NCBI GenBank assembly: GCA_045588675.1
Contig: JAZNER010000014.1
Location: 1-34,965 of the forward strand
Source: SVTX01 sp045588675
GTDB taxonomy: Bacteria; Bacillota; Clostridia; Oscillospirales; CAG-272
DNA: 34,965 nucleotides
Reading direction: 5' to 3'
Shown here in pieces: positions 16,776 through 25,509 of this stretch (positions are counted from its first letter, which is position 1; every line of letters begins with the position of its first letter). Made by a program: the position numbers and the translations under genes. Under the pieces are notes generated by a model, which saw only the letters and a list, made by a program, of their open reading frames with translations, did no database searches and had not been told where the DNA came from.

Positions 16776-17207
16776 TTAATTCCAATCGATTTTTGAGCCA
16801 CAAGCATTGCAAAAATTACTATTTTCGACTATCTTATTGCCACATTTTCTACAAAAACGAATACGATAAGCTGTTTTTGTCTGATTACTATTATTTTGAG
16901 CAATATTTTTATATTCGCTCGATTTAAAATTTTTCTCCGTTGAAGTATTTGTAAATTCTTTTGTAAGTATGTAATAATTGACAAAACTCCATATGCTACA
17001 AGCAGTAAAATTAGCTCCGCTATCGGTTATAGAATGTACAATAAGCCACATTAATAAATACATAACAAAACCGCATACAACTGTTGTAATAATCGCCTGT
17101 TTTTTATTTAAGGTTGCTTTCCTAATTGCAAACCTATAAATAAGAATAGGTCCTGTATAAAACAAAGCGGTTAACATCAAAGAAACAAGTAAATATACAA
17201 ACCACAT
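16776..17207 (-). CDS. Membrane protein with C-terminal zinc ribbon
   Basis: A 143-residue protein with about three hydrophobic segments in its first 90 residues (about 1-25, 38-62, 68-84), a polar Asn/Lys/Thr-rich linker and a C-terminal zinc ribbon (Cys119, Cys122, Cys133, Cys136; CRKCGN and CNACGS). GAGGAG precedes the ATG. It is the mirror arrangement of its downstream neighbour, which has the ribbon at the N-terminus and the membrane segment at the C-terminus. The two form a two-gene operon. I do not recognise a specific family. Confidence 0.78.
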   Translation of the reverse strand: MWFVYLLVSLMLTALFYTGPILIYRFAIRKATLNKKQAIITTVVCGFVMYLLMWLIVHSITDSGANFTACSIWSFVNYYILTKEFTNTSTEKNFKSSEYKNIAQNNSNQTKTAYRIRFCRKCGNKIVENSNFCNACGSKIDWN

Positions 17208-17238
17208 AGAAAAACTCTCCTCAATAGTTAATATGTAT

Positions 17239-17268
17239 ATTATATCATATTACACTATAAAATGTCAA
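17239..17268 (-). promoter_or_regulatory. Promoter of the zinc-ribbon membrane protein pair
   Basis: On the minus strand: -35 TTGACA (17263-17268), 18-base spacer, -10 TATAAT (17239-17244) preceded by ATGA, giving a TGn extension. It lies about 32 bases before the start at 17207. Confidence 0.82.
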
Positions 17269-17343
17269 TACAATTAACTTAACTTTATACTATTTGCCCT
17301 ATGATATTTTCCTATTTCAAAAAGTTTTTGACACGGAGCGGGG

Positions 17344-17390
17344 TTTTGGAAGGGGAGAAGCTTTTTCAAATAACTTCTCCCCTTCCAAAA
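17344..17390. repeat. Perfect 17-bp inverted repeat downstream of fhs
   Basis: TTTTGGAAGGGGAGAAG (17344-17360) and its exact reverse complement (17374-17390) flank a 13-base loop. It begins 12 bases after the fhs stop. Since the stem absorbs the T and A runs, there is no free T tract on either strand, so it is not a textbook terminator, although it could still stop transcription or protect the 3' end of the purine mRNA. The flanking text (CAAAAAGTTTTTGACACGGAGCGGGG) resembles repetitive sequence that I associate with Clostridia intergenic regions. Confidence 0.75.
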
Positions 17391-17401
17391 ATTATATCAC
17401 C

Positions 17402-19075
17402 TTAAAACAATCCCGTAATCTTACCGTTGTCGTCAACATCAATTTTTTCTGCCGCGGGAACCTTTGGAAGTCCGGGCATAGTCATAATATCGCCTGTAAG
17501 AACTACGATAAAGCCTGCACCTGCCGAAACCTTAACATTTCTGACTGTAACCGTAAAGCCTTCAGGAGCGCCGAGCTTTGTCGGGTCGTCCGAGAAGCTA
17601 TATTGCGTCTTTGCAACACAAATCGGAAGATTTGCGTAGCCAAGAGCCGTCAAGCTGTCGATCTGCTTTTTGGCGGCGGGTGTAATATTAACATCATCAC
17701 CGCCGTAAACACGAGTAACGACTGCGCGGATCTTGTCGGCAATTGAAAGCTCATCAGCATAGCTGAAGCTGAAATCGTTCTTCTCCTCGCAAAGTCTGAC
17801 AACCTCCTCTGCCAAGGCAACGCCTCCATTTCCGCCTTCTCCCCAAACAGTTGAGAGTACCACATTTACACCGAGTGCCTTGCACTTTTCAATAACCAGC
17901 TGAATTTCGGCATCTGTATCTGTCGGGAAGCGGTTTACAGCAACAACACAAGGAAGCTTATACACATTAGTAATATTCGAAACGTGACGGAGAAGGTTAG
18001 GTATTCCCTTTTCAAGCGTTTCAAGGTTTTCCTGTCCAAGCTCAGTCTTTGGTGTGCCTCCGTGCATCTTGAGCGCGCGAACAGTAGCAACAACGACAAC
18101 TGCGCTTGGAGTAAGTCCTGCCATACGGCATTTGATGTCAAGGAATTTTTCTGCTCCGAGGTCTGCTCCAAAGCCTGCCTCTGTAACCGCGTAATCACCA
18201 AGCTTCATAGCCATCTTGGTAGCTATTACCGAGTTGCAGCCGTGTGCAATATTCGCAAAAGGACCGCCGTGAACAAACGCTGGAGTGCCCTCAAGTGTCT
18301 GCACAAGGTTAGGCTTGAGCGCGTCCTTGAGAAGTGCCGCCATAGCGCCAACTGCCTTCAGATCCCCAGCAGTTACGGGCTTTTCGTCATAGGTGTAAGC
18401 AACAACGATTCGCGAGAGTCTTTCCTTCAAGTCGGAAATTGAGCTTGCAAGACAGAACACCGCCATAATCTCGCTGGCAACCGTAATATCGTAGCCGTCC
18501 TCACGCGGAACACCGTTGACCCGTCCGCCAAGTCCGTCTGTAACAAAGCGCAACTGACGGTCATTCATATCAACGCATCTTCTCCAGGTAATTCTGCGAG
18601 GGTCAATATTGAGCGCATTTCCTTGATAGATATGGTTATCAAGCATAGCCGCAAGCAAGTTGTTGGCAGCTCCTATTGCGTGAAAGTCGCCTGTAAAATG
18701 AAGATTTATATCCTCCATAGGAACGACCTGAGCATATCCGCCGCCTGCCGCGCCACCCTTAACTCCGAAAACAGGGCCTAAGGAAGGCTCACGGAGAGCT
18801 ACAACGACATTCTTGCCGATTTTTTTAAGTCCGTCGGAAAGACCAATAGTTGTTGTAGTCTTTCCCTCTCCTGCAGGAGTGGGAGTAATTGCGGTTACAA
18901 GAATAAGCTTTCCGTTCTCTCTTTTTGACTCATTGAGAAGAGCGTAATCAACCTTTGCCTTGAAATTGCCGTATTGCTCAATGTATTTTTCGTCAATACC
19001 TGCTGTCTTTGCAATTTCTGAAATGTGCTTCATTTTTGTCGCTTGCGCGATCTCAATGTCTGATAAATAAGCCAT
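17402..19075 (-). CDS. fhs: Formate-tetrahydrofolate ligase
   Basis: Makes 10-formyl-THF from formate, THF and ATP. The 557-residue length is typical. The ATP-binding TPTPAGEGKTTTTIGLSDG (64-82) is present, as are REPSLGPVFGVKGGAAGGGY and the conserved NRFPTDTDAEI region. AGAGAGG precedes the ATG. It lies 73 bases downstream of purL in the same direction, with no promoter visible in the gap, so it probably closes the purine operon and supplies the formyl donor used by PurN and the AICAR transformylase. An inverted repeat follows its stop. Confidence 0.97.
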   Translation of the reverse strand: MAYLSDIEIAQATKMKHISEIAKTAGIDEKYIEQYGNFKAKVDYALLNESKRENGKLILVTAITPTPAGEGKTTTTIGLSDGLKKIGKNVVVALREPSLGPVFGVKGGAAGGGYAQVVPMEDINLHFTGDFHAIGAANNLLAAMLDNHIYQGNALNIDPRRITWRRCVDMNDRQLRFVTDGLGGRVNGVPREDGYDITVASEIMAVFCLASSISDLKERLSRIVVAYTYDEKPVTAGDLKAVGAMAALLKDALKPNLVQTLEGTPAFVHGGPFANIAHGCNSVIATKMAMKLGDYAVTEAGFGADLGAEKFLDIKCRMAGLTPSAVVVVATVRALKMHGGTPKTELGQENLETLEKGIPNLLRHVSNITNVYKLPCVVAVNRFPTDTDAEIQLVIEKCKALGVNVVLSTVWGEGGNGGVALAEEVVRLCEEKNDFSFSYADELSIADKIRAVVTRVYGGDDVNITPAAKKQIDSLTALGYANLPICVAKTQYSFSDDPTKLGAPEGFTVTVRNVKVSAGAGFIVVLTGDIMTMPGLPKVPAAEKIDVDDNGKITGLF

Positions 19076-19148
19076 TTTATCAACCTCTCTGAATATAATT
19101 ATAGATAATTGCCGGCCCGCTTTTTGTTTAATAGCTTTTTAGTTGCTT

Positions 19149-22100
19149 TTACTTAAAATATTCTACTGCGGACTCAAACATCTTCATATCAAATTCGCCA
19201 AGAACATTCTTGTAAAGTCCCGAGCCAATTCTCTCTGAGTGTCCCATCTTACCGAATACTCGGCCGTCGGGAGATGTAATTCCCTCAATTGCAAACGCCG
19301 AATTATTTGGATTATAGCGAATATCATCAGTTACTCTGCCGTCAAGGTCAACATACTGTGTTGCGATCTGACCGTTTTCTGCAAGCTGACGGATCAGCGC
19401 TTCGTCACAGAGGAAACGGCCTTCGCCGTGAGAAATGGCCACGGTATAAACATCACCCACATTTGTATTTGCGAGCCAAGGTGACTTGTTTGATGCAATT
19501 CTTGTTCTGACAAGCTTTGACTGGTGACGGCTTATAGTATTAAATGTCAAGGTAGGACAATTTTCATCTGTATCAATAATCTTGCCGTAAGGCACAAGAC
19601 CAAGCTTGATGAGAGCTTGGAAGCCGTTACAGATACCGCACATAAGACCGTCGCGATTATTGAGAAGGTTGTGAACTCCGTCCTTGATCTCTGCATTCTT
19701 GAAGAACGCCATTATAAATTTACCCGAACCGTCAGGCTCATCACCGCCAGAAAATCCACCGGGAACGAATACCATTTGTGAGCTTTCAAGCTCTTTTGCA
19801 AAGCGCTCAACGCTTCTCTGAATACCGTCGCTTGTAAGGTTATTGATTACAAAAATCTTAGGCTCGGCGCCCGCGTCGCGCATAACCTTTGCCGAGTCAA
19901 ACTCACAGTTTGTACCCGGAAATACAGGAATAAGCACCTGTGGCTTTGCGCACTTGATCAAAGGAGCTACACGGCTTTCTGCATTATATGAGAAGGCTTC
20001 AAGAGTGTTGCTCTCGTCCTTTTCAAGTGTCGGGAAAACGCCTTCAAGCTTTTCTTCGTAAAGCTTATTCAGCTCAGACATAGAAATCTTTTGCTCACCG
20101 TACGAAATAGTATTATCATCTGTAAAGTAACCTATTGTCTGACCCGCTACATCAGCGTCAACCTCAAGTAAGAAGGAGCCGTAGCAATATTCGAAGATAT
20201 TTGCTACTGAAATATACTCATCAAGATACTTAAATCCAAGACCGTTACCGATACACATTTTGTAAACAGCCTCACCAATTCCGCCTGCGGTCGGTGTGTA
20301 AGCCGCATAAACCTTACCCTCACGCATAAGAGCGGTCACCTTATTACATGTATCGATCAATGAGCTTGCAACGGGGAGTCCGTTTGTGTCATATTCTGGG
20401 CATAGGGAGATAAGCTTATGTCCTGCCGCCTTTGCGTCATTCGTAATTACCTCGTCGCACTTGCCCGTTGTAACCGCAAAGGAAACAAGGGTTGGCGGAA
20501 CGTCAAGCTTTTCAAACGAGCCCGACATAGAATCCTTGCCGCCGATTGCCGCAATAGAGAGGTCAAGCTGTGCCTTGAATGCGCCAAGCAACGCCGACAG
20601 AGGCTTGCCCCAACGCTTTCCGTCACGCATCGGCTTTTCAAAATACTCTTGGAATGTAAGATATACATCTTCAAATTTTGCTCCCGTCGCAACAAGCTTA
20701 GATACACTCTCAACCACCGCCAAGTATGCGCTGTGATAGGGGGATTTTTCCGCAATAAACGGGTTATATCCCCAAGCCATATAAGAGCAGGTGTCGGTGT
20801 GCTTTTGCTCAACCGAAATCTTGTGGACCATAGCCTGAATAGGAGTTTTCTGGTGCTTACCGCCAAACGGCATAAGCACAGTTCCCGCACCGATCGTAGA
20901 GTCAAAGCGCTCAGAAAGACCGCGCTTTGAGCAAACATTGAGGTCAGAAACAAGCGCCTTGTAGCCGTCAACAAAGCTTTCAGGGATTTCTTTTTTATAA
21001 TTTTTTGGATTTTCTGGAGCTATATCAATATGTTTTTCAGCTCCGTTGGAATTGAGGAATTCGCGCGAGAGGTCAATTACTGTTTTTCCGTTCCAATGAA
21101 CTCTCAGGCGGGGCTCCTCGGTAACACGGGCAACAACGGTAGCTTCAAGGTTTTCACTGTCTGCAAGAGCCATAAAGCGTTCAACATTTTCCTTTTCAAT
21201 TACGACCGCCATTCTCTCCTGCGACTCACTGATAGCAAGCTCCGTGCCGTCAAGTCCCTCATATTTCTTTGGAACCTTATTAAAATCAATATCAAGTCCG
21301 TCTGCAAGCTCACCGATTGCAACAGAAACACCGCCTGCGCCAAAGTCGTTGCATCTCTTAATCATTCTGCAAGCCTCAGCGTTGCGGAAAAGTCTTTGAA
21401 GCTTTCTCTCCTCAGGCGCGTTACCCTTTTGCACCTCAGCACCGCAGGTCTCAACCGAATGAGAGTCGTGCGCCTTTGATGAGCCTGTCGCTCCGCCCAC
21501 GCCGTCACGGCCTGTTCTTCCGCCGAGCAAGATTACAACATCGCCGTCAAGGGGACATTCGCGGCGAACATTTGCCTCGGGAGCTGCCGCAATTACTGCG
21601 CCGATCTCCATTCTCTTTGCCGCGTAACCGCTATGGTAAATCTCATCAACCATACCTGTCGCAAGACCGATTTGGTTACCGTAGGACGAATATCCCGCCG
21701 CCGCTGTCTGAACTATCTTTCTTTGAGGAAGCTTACCGGGAATAGTTTCAGACACAGGCACTGTCGGGTCAGAAGCACCCGTTACGCGCATTGCCGCATA
21801 TACATAGGAACGGCCTGAAAGCGGGTCGCGGATCGCTCCGCCGATACAGGTAGCCGCTCCGCCAAAGGGCTCGATCTCAGTCGGGTGGTTATGCGTTTCG
21901 TTCTTGAAAAGCAAGAGCCAAGGCTCACTCACGCCGTCAATCTCAACCTCAATTTTTACCGTGCAGGCATTTATTTCTTCGCTCTCGTCGAGCTTTTGAA
22001 GCTGTCCTGTTTTCTTTAAATATTTTGCCGCCAATGTGCCTATGTCCATAAGGTTCTGCGGCTTTGTTCTACCTAATTTTTCTCTCGTTGCAAGATACTC

Positions 22101-22838
22101 GTTGTAAGTGCTTTGCAAAAGCTCATCCTCAAACTTGACGCTGTCAATCGTTGTCAGGAAGGTGGTATGACGGCAGTGGTCAGACCAGTATGTATCAATC
22201 ATTCTGATTTCTGTGATTGTGGGGTTTCTCTGCTCGCTTTTAAAATATTCACGGCAGAATTTAATGTCGTCAACATCCATAGCAAGTCCGAGTGATTTTA
22301 CCATATCGGCGAGCTGAGCTTCAGTCATATCAATGAAGCCCTCAACCGTTGCCACGCTTGTGGGAATATCGTAATCTACCTTTAATGTTTCAGGCAAATC
22401 AAGGCTTGCCTCTCTTGCTTCAACGGGATTAATTACATATTTTTTAATAGCGGCAATTTCCTCGTCAGACAGCTCTCCGCCAAGGCAATAAATCTTTGCA
22501 GTGCGGATAATAGGTCTGTCGCCGCAGGACATAATCTGAATACACTGTGCCGCACTGTCTGCCCTTTGGTCAAACTGACCAGGCAAATACTCAACCGCGA
22601 ATACAACTTCGCCGTCTGTATTTAATTCCTTGCTTGTAATATCAAGCTGCGGTTCTGAAAAAACAGTATTGACCGCGCGCTCAAAAAGCTCCTCGGATAT
22701 ATTTTCTGCATCATAGCGATTTAAAATTCTAACCGATTTTAATCCTTTAATGCCAAGCAAGCCCGAAAGCTCCGAGCAAAGCGAGTGAGCCTCGTGGGCA
22801 AGCTCATTTTTCTTTTCAACAAATATTCTGTAAACCAT
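19149..22838 (-). CDS. purL: Phosphoribosylformylglycinamidine synthase, single-chain type
   Basis: Converts FGAR to FGAM with glutamine and ATP. At 1229 residues this is the fused form with PurS-like, synthetase and glutaminase parts in one chain, so no separate purS or purQ is expected. The synthetase part has DTYWSDHCRHTTF (around 210-222) and FNDFGAGGVS-type motifs; the C-terminal glutamine amidotransferase begins PQVLIPVFPGTNCEFDS, has the nucleophile Cys1070 in CGICNGFQ and the conserved SHGEGRF histidine. AAGGAG precedes the ATG, which lies 2 bases after the purD stop. Confidence 0.97.
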   Translation of the reverse strand: MVYRIFVEKKNELAHEAHSLCSELSGLLGIKGLKSVRILNRYDAENISEELFERAVNTVFSEPQLDITSKELNTDGEVVFAVEYLPGQFDQRADSAAQCIQIMSCGDRPIIRTAKIYCLGGELSDEEIAAIKKYVINPVEAREASLDLPETLKVDYDIPTSVATVEGFIDMTEAQLADMVKSLGLAMDVDDIKFCREYFKSEQRNPTITEIRMIDTYWSDHCRHTTFLTTIDSVKFEDELLQSTYNEYLATREKLGRTKPQNLMDIGTLAAKYLKKTGQLQKLDESEEINACTVKIEVEIDGVSEPWLLLFKNETHNHPTEIEPFGGAATCIGGAIRDPLSGRSYVYAAMRVTGASDPTVPVSETIPGKLPQRKIVQTAAAGYSSYGNQIGLATGMVDEIYHSGYAAKRMEIGAVIAAAPEANVRRECPLDGDVVILLGGRTGRDGVGGATGSSKAHDSHSVETCGAEVQKGNAPEERKLQRLFRNAEACRMIKRCNDFGAGGVSVAIGELADGLDIDFNKVPKKYEGLDGTELAISESQERMAVVIEKENVERFMALADSENLEATVVARVTEEPRLRVHWNGKTVIDLSREFLNSNGAEKHIDIAPENPKNYKKEIPESFVDGYKALVSDLNVCSKRGLSERFDSTIGAGTVLMPFGGKHQKTPIQAMVHKISVEQKHTDTCSYMAWGYNPFIAEKSPYHSAYLAVVESVSKLVATGAKFEDVYLTFQEYFEKPMRDGKRWGKPLSALLGAFKAQLDLSIAAIGGKDSMSGSFEKLDVPPTLVSFAVTTGKCDEVITNDAKAAGHKLISLCPEYDTNGLPVASSLIDTCNKVTALMREGKVYAAYTPTAGGIGEAVYKMCIGNGLGFKYLDEYISVANIFEYCYGSFLLEVDADVAGQTIGYFTDDNTISYGEQKISMSELNKLYEEKLEGVFPTLEKDESNTLEAFSYNAESRVAPLIKCAKPQVLIPVFPGTNCEFDSAKVMRDAGAEPKIFVINNLTSDGIQRSVERFAKELESSQMVFVPGGFSGGDEPDGSGKFIMAFFKNAEIKDGVHNLLNNRDGLMCGICNGFQALIKLGLVPYGKIIDTDENCPTLTFNTISRHQSKLVRTRIASNKSPWLANTNVGDVYTVAISHGEGRFLCDEALIRQLAENGQIATQYVDLDGRVTDDIRYNPNNSAFAIEGITSPDGRVFGKMGHSERIGSGLYKNVLGEFDMKMFESAVEYFK

Positions 22839-22840
22839 TC

Positions 22841-24109
22841 TTACTCCTTATATGCCAAAAGGGCTTTTTGTCCTATATCGTGGCGGTAATATGAATTGTC
22901 AAACTTGATTCTTTCTACCTTTTCGTAGGATTTTGCTATTGCTGCGTCAAGGCTGTCCGCAATACTTGTTACACCTAAAACGCGTCCGCCGTTGGTAAGC
23001 AAATCATCACCCTCAAGCTTTGCACCTGCAACATATACCGAATTCTCAATCTCCGCTGGTATCGTCATCTTAAAGCCTTTTTCATATGCCGTGGGATAGC
23101 CCTTCGATGCCATAATCACACAGCAGGCGTGACCGTTTTTAAACTTAACAGCAGTGTCAGCGAGCGTACCGTTTGTTGTAGCCTGCATTACCGTAAGCAA
23201 ATCGCTTTCGAGCAACGGCAAAACTACCTGTGTTTCGGGGTCGCCGAACCGGCAGTTATATTCAATAACCTTGGGGCCCTTTTCTGTAAGCATCAGTCCA
23301 AAATAAAGGCATCCTCTGAATTCTCTGCCCTCCGCTTTCATTGCTTTGATAGTAGGCAGGAAAATCTGCTCTGTACATAGCTTGGCAATATCCTCTGTAT
23401 AATAAGGGTTAGGAGCAACCGTACCCATACCGCCCGTATTAAGTCCCGTGTCGTTATCCCCCGCTCTCTTGTGGTCCATTGACGAAATCATGGGAACAAC
23501 TACATTTCCGTCAGTGAATGAAAGCACCGACACCTCAGGACCTGATAAAAACTCCTCAATAACTATGTGGTCGCCGCTCTTGCCAAAGGCCTTGTCCTTC
23601 ATCATTGAAATTACTGCCGCTCTTGCTTCTTCGCGTGTCGTGGCGATAATTACACCCTTACCGAGCGCCAATCCGTCCGCCTTAATAACTGTAGGAATAG
23701 GCGCATCCTCAAGATAATCAAGCGCATTATCTATATTGTCAAACACCTCATACTCCGCTGTGGGTATACCGTATTTTTTCATCAGGTTCTTTGAAAAAAC
23801 CTTACTTCCTTCAATAATTGCCGCATTAGCGCGCGGACCGAAGCAAGCAATCCCACACTCTTCAAGAGCATCAACACAACCGAGCACCAACGGGTCGTCG
23901 GGAGCTACTACAGCATAGTCGATTTTGTTCTCAACGGCAAACTTGACTATACTGTCAATGTCCTTTGCGCCAATCTCAATGCATTCGGCATCCTTCGCCA
24001 TTCCCCCGTTTCCCGGAAGAGCATATATTTTTTCAACTTCTTTATTTTCTTTTAGCTTTTTTATTATGGCGTGCTCTCGTCCGCCGCCGCCTACAACCAT
24101 TATTTTCAT
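22841..24109 (-). CDS. purD: Phosphoribosylamine-glycine ligase
   Basis: Joins phosphoribosylamine and glycine to give GAR. The start at 24109 follows AAAGGAG and gives the family's usual N-terminus, KIMVVGGGGREHAI; the upstream extension of the frame runs through repeat-like intergenic sequence. The 422-residue ATP-grasp protein shows VIKADGLALGKGV, the GPEVS and DHKRAGDNDTGLNTGGMG segments, and YNCRFGDPETQ near the metal site. It sits 2 bases ahead of purL and is separated from the AICAR transformylase gene by about 200 bases with hairpins but no promoter that I can recognise. Confidence 0.97.
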   Translation of the reverse strand: MKIMVVGGGGREHAIIKKLKENKEVEKIYALPGNGGMAKDAECIEIGAKDIDSIVKFAVENKIDYAVVAPDDPLVLGCVDALEECGIACFGPRANAAIIEGSKVFSKNLMKKYGIPTAEYEVFDNIDNALDYLEDAPIPTVIKADGLALGKGVIIATTREEARAAVISMMKDKAFGKSGDHIVIEEFLSGPEVSVLSFTDGNVVVPMISSMDHKRAGDNDTGLNTGGMGTVAPNPYYTEDIAKLCTEQIFLPTIKAMKAEGREFRGCLYFGLMLTEKGPKVIEYNCRFGDPETQVVLPLLESDLLTVMQATTNGTLADTAVKFKNGHACCVIMASKGYPTAYEKGFKMTIPAEIENSVYVAGAKLEGDDLLTNGGRVLGVTSIADSLDAAIAKSYEKVERIKFDNSYYRHDIGQKALLAYKE

Positions 24110-24164
24110 ATTACTCCTTTTTTGCAGAGGAAATCTTTTTGAAAACAGTTTCCCTTGCCCCATT

Positions 24165-24300
24165 CAAAAACCTTTTATATAGGTTTTTGTTGAGTTGTTT
24201 CTTCACAGAAGTTATTTTATATTTAAAGTTTTTAAACTCTTTGTTCTTGTAATCTTTTTTTGAAAGTTCTTTGGCTTACCTTTCTTTCAAGAAAGGTAAG
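24165..24300. repeat. Hairpin-rich intergenic element between the AICAR transformylase gene and purD
   Basis: Two inverted repeats lie in the only large gap of the purine operon: CAAAAACCT (24165-24173) with AGGTTTTTG (24181-24189), and CTTACCTTTC (24275-24284) with GAAAGGTAAG (24291-24300, loop TTTCAA). The sequence between is very T-rich on the plus strand. Neither hairpin has a T tract on the minus strand, the direction of transcription, so read-through to purD is likely. The TTCAAAAACcTTTT text resembles that beside the palindrome at 17344, which suggests a dispersed repeat family. Confidence 0.6.
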
Positions 24301-24306
24301 TTTTCC

Positions 24307-25491
24307 TTAATGGTGGAACAATCTCATGCCTGTGAACGCCATTGAGATGCCGTACTTATTACAGCAATCAATTACAATGTCATCACGGATCGAGCCGCCC
24401 GGCTCTGCAATATATTTTACGCCGCTCTTCTTAGCGCGTTCAATATTATCGCTGAATGGGAAAAATGCATCCGAGCCAAGAGCAACGCCGTCAATTGTAT
24501 CAAGGTAAGCTCTCTGCTCCTCACGGGTAAAGGGAGCGGGCTGCTCGGTAAAATACTTTTGCCAATTGCCGTCAGCACAAACGTCCTCTTCATTTTGGTT
24601 GATATAGCCGTCAATTACATTATCTCTGTCGGGACGGCGAAGAGTTGACTTAAACGGCAAATTAAGAACCTTGTCACTCTGGCGCAAGAACCAAGTGTCT
24701 GCCTTGCCGCCTGCAAGACGAGTACAATGAACCCTCGACTGCTGACCTGCTCCAACTCCGATTGCTTGACCGTCAATTGCAAAGCAGACCGAGTTAGACT
24801 GTGTATATTTAAGTGTTATAAGAGCAACTATAAGGTCGCGGATTGCGCTCTCTGGCATTTCCTTGTTCTCTGTCACAACATTCGAGAGCAGCTCACGGTT
24901 AATTTCAAAATTATTTCTTCCCTGCTCAAAGGTAATACCAAACACCTGCTTTGTTTCAACAGGAGCGGGAACATAGCTTTCGTCAATTTTTACTATATTG
25001 TAATTACCCTTTCTCTTACCCTTGAGAATTTCAAGAGCTTCAGGCTCATAGCCCGGTGCGATAATGCCGTCTGACACCTCCCGAGCAAGCATTTTTGCAG
25101 TTGTTACATCGCAAACATCACTAAGAGCCACCCAGTCACCAAACGAGCACATTCTGTCTGTTCCTCTTGCACGGGCATAAGCACACGCCAAGAGAGAATC
25201 GTCAAGTCCTTCAATATCGTCAACAAAGCAAGCTTTTTTAAGCTTATCCGACAGCGGAATACCAACCGCCGCACTTGTCGGGCTTACGTGCTTAAAGGAA
25301 GTAACTGCGGGAAGTCCGAGCGCCGCCTTAAGCTCCTTTACAAGCTGCCAGGAGTTAAAAGCATCAAGAAAATTTATATATCCGGGTCTGCCCGAAAGGA
25401 TTTCAATCGGAAGCTCCTGATTGTCATTCATATAAATTTTAGCAGGCTTCTGATTTGGATTGCATCCGTATTTAAGTTCAAATTCCTTCAT
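24307..25491 (-). CDS. purH: AICAR transformylase, stand-alone (no IMP cyclohydrolase domain)
   Basis: Formylates AICAR with 10-formyl-THF to give FAICAR. The 394-residue protein starts directly with the transformylase signature ELKYGCNPNQKPA (5-17) and carries the catalytic Lys67-His68 pair in TSFKHVSPTSAAVG (64-77), plus GAGQQSRVHCTRLAG. Bifunctional PurH is about 510 residues with an N-terminal MGS-fold cyclohydrolase; that domain is missing here and its job is taken by the neighbouring purO, 18 bases upstream. AGAGAGGA precedes the ATG. It uses the cofactor whose shortage raises ZTP, the ligand of the operon's riboswitch. Confidence 0.94.
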   Translation of the reverse strand: MKEFELKYGCNPNQKPAKIYMNDNQELPIEILSGRPGYINFLDAFNSWQLVKELKAALGLPAVTSFKHVSPTSAAVGIPLSDKLKKACFVDDIEGLDDSLLACAYARARGTDRMCSFGDWVALSDVCDVTTAKMLAREVSDGIIAPGYEPEALEILKGKRKGNYNIVKIDESYVPAPVETKQVFGITFEQGRNNFEINRELLSNVVTENKEMPESAIRDLIVALITLKYTQSNSVCFAIDGQAIGVGAGQQSRVHCTRLAGGKADTWFLRQSDKVLNLPFKSTLRRPDRDNVIDGYINQNEEDVCADGNWQKYFTEQPAPFTREEQRAYLDTIDGVALGSDAFFPFSDNIERAKKSGVKYIAEPGGSIRDDIVIDCCNKYGISMAFTGMRLFHH

Positions 25492-25509
25492 TTTAAAAAT
25501 CCTCTCTGA

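Noticed and set aside
20447..20974. 175-codon minus-strand open frame rich in Arg and Leu
   Set aside because: An alternative frame inside purL; the composition is typical of a shadow frame and purL is intact over the same bases.
24110..24163. Upstream extension of purD by 18 codons
   Set aside because: The extension runs through repeat-like intergenic sequence; the ribosome site and the conserved KIMVVGGGGREHA start fit the ATG at 24109.
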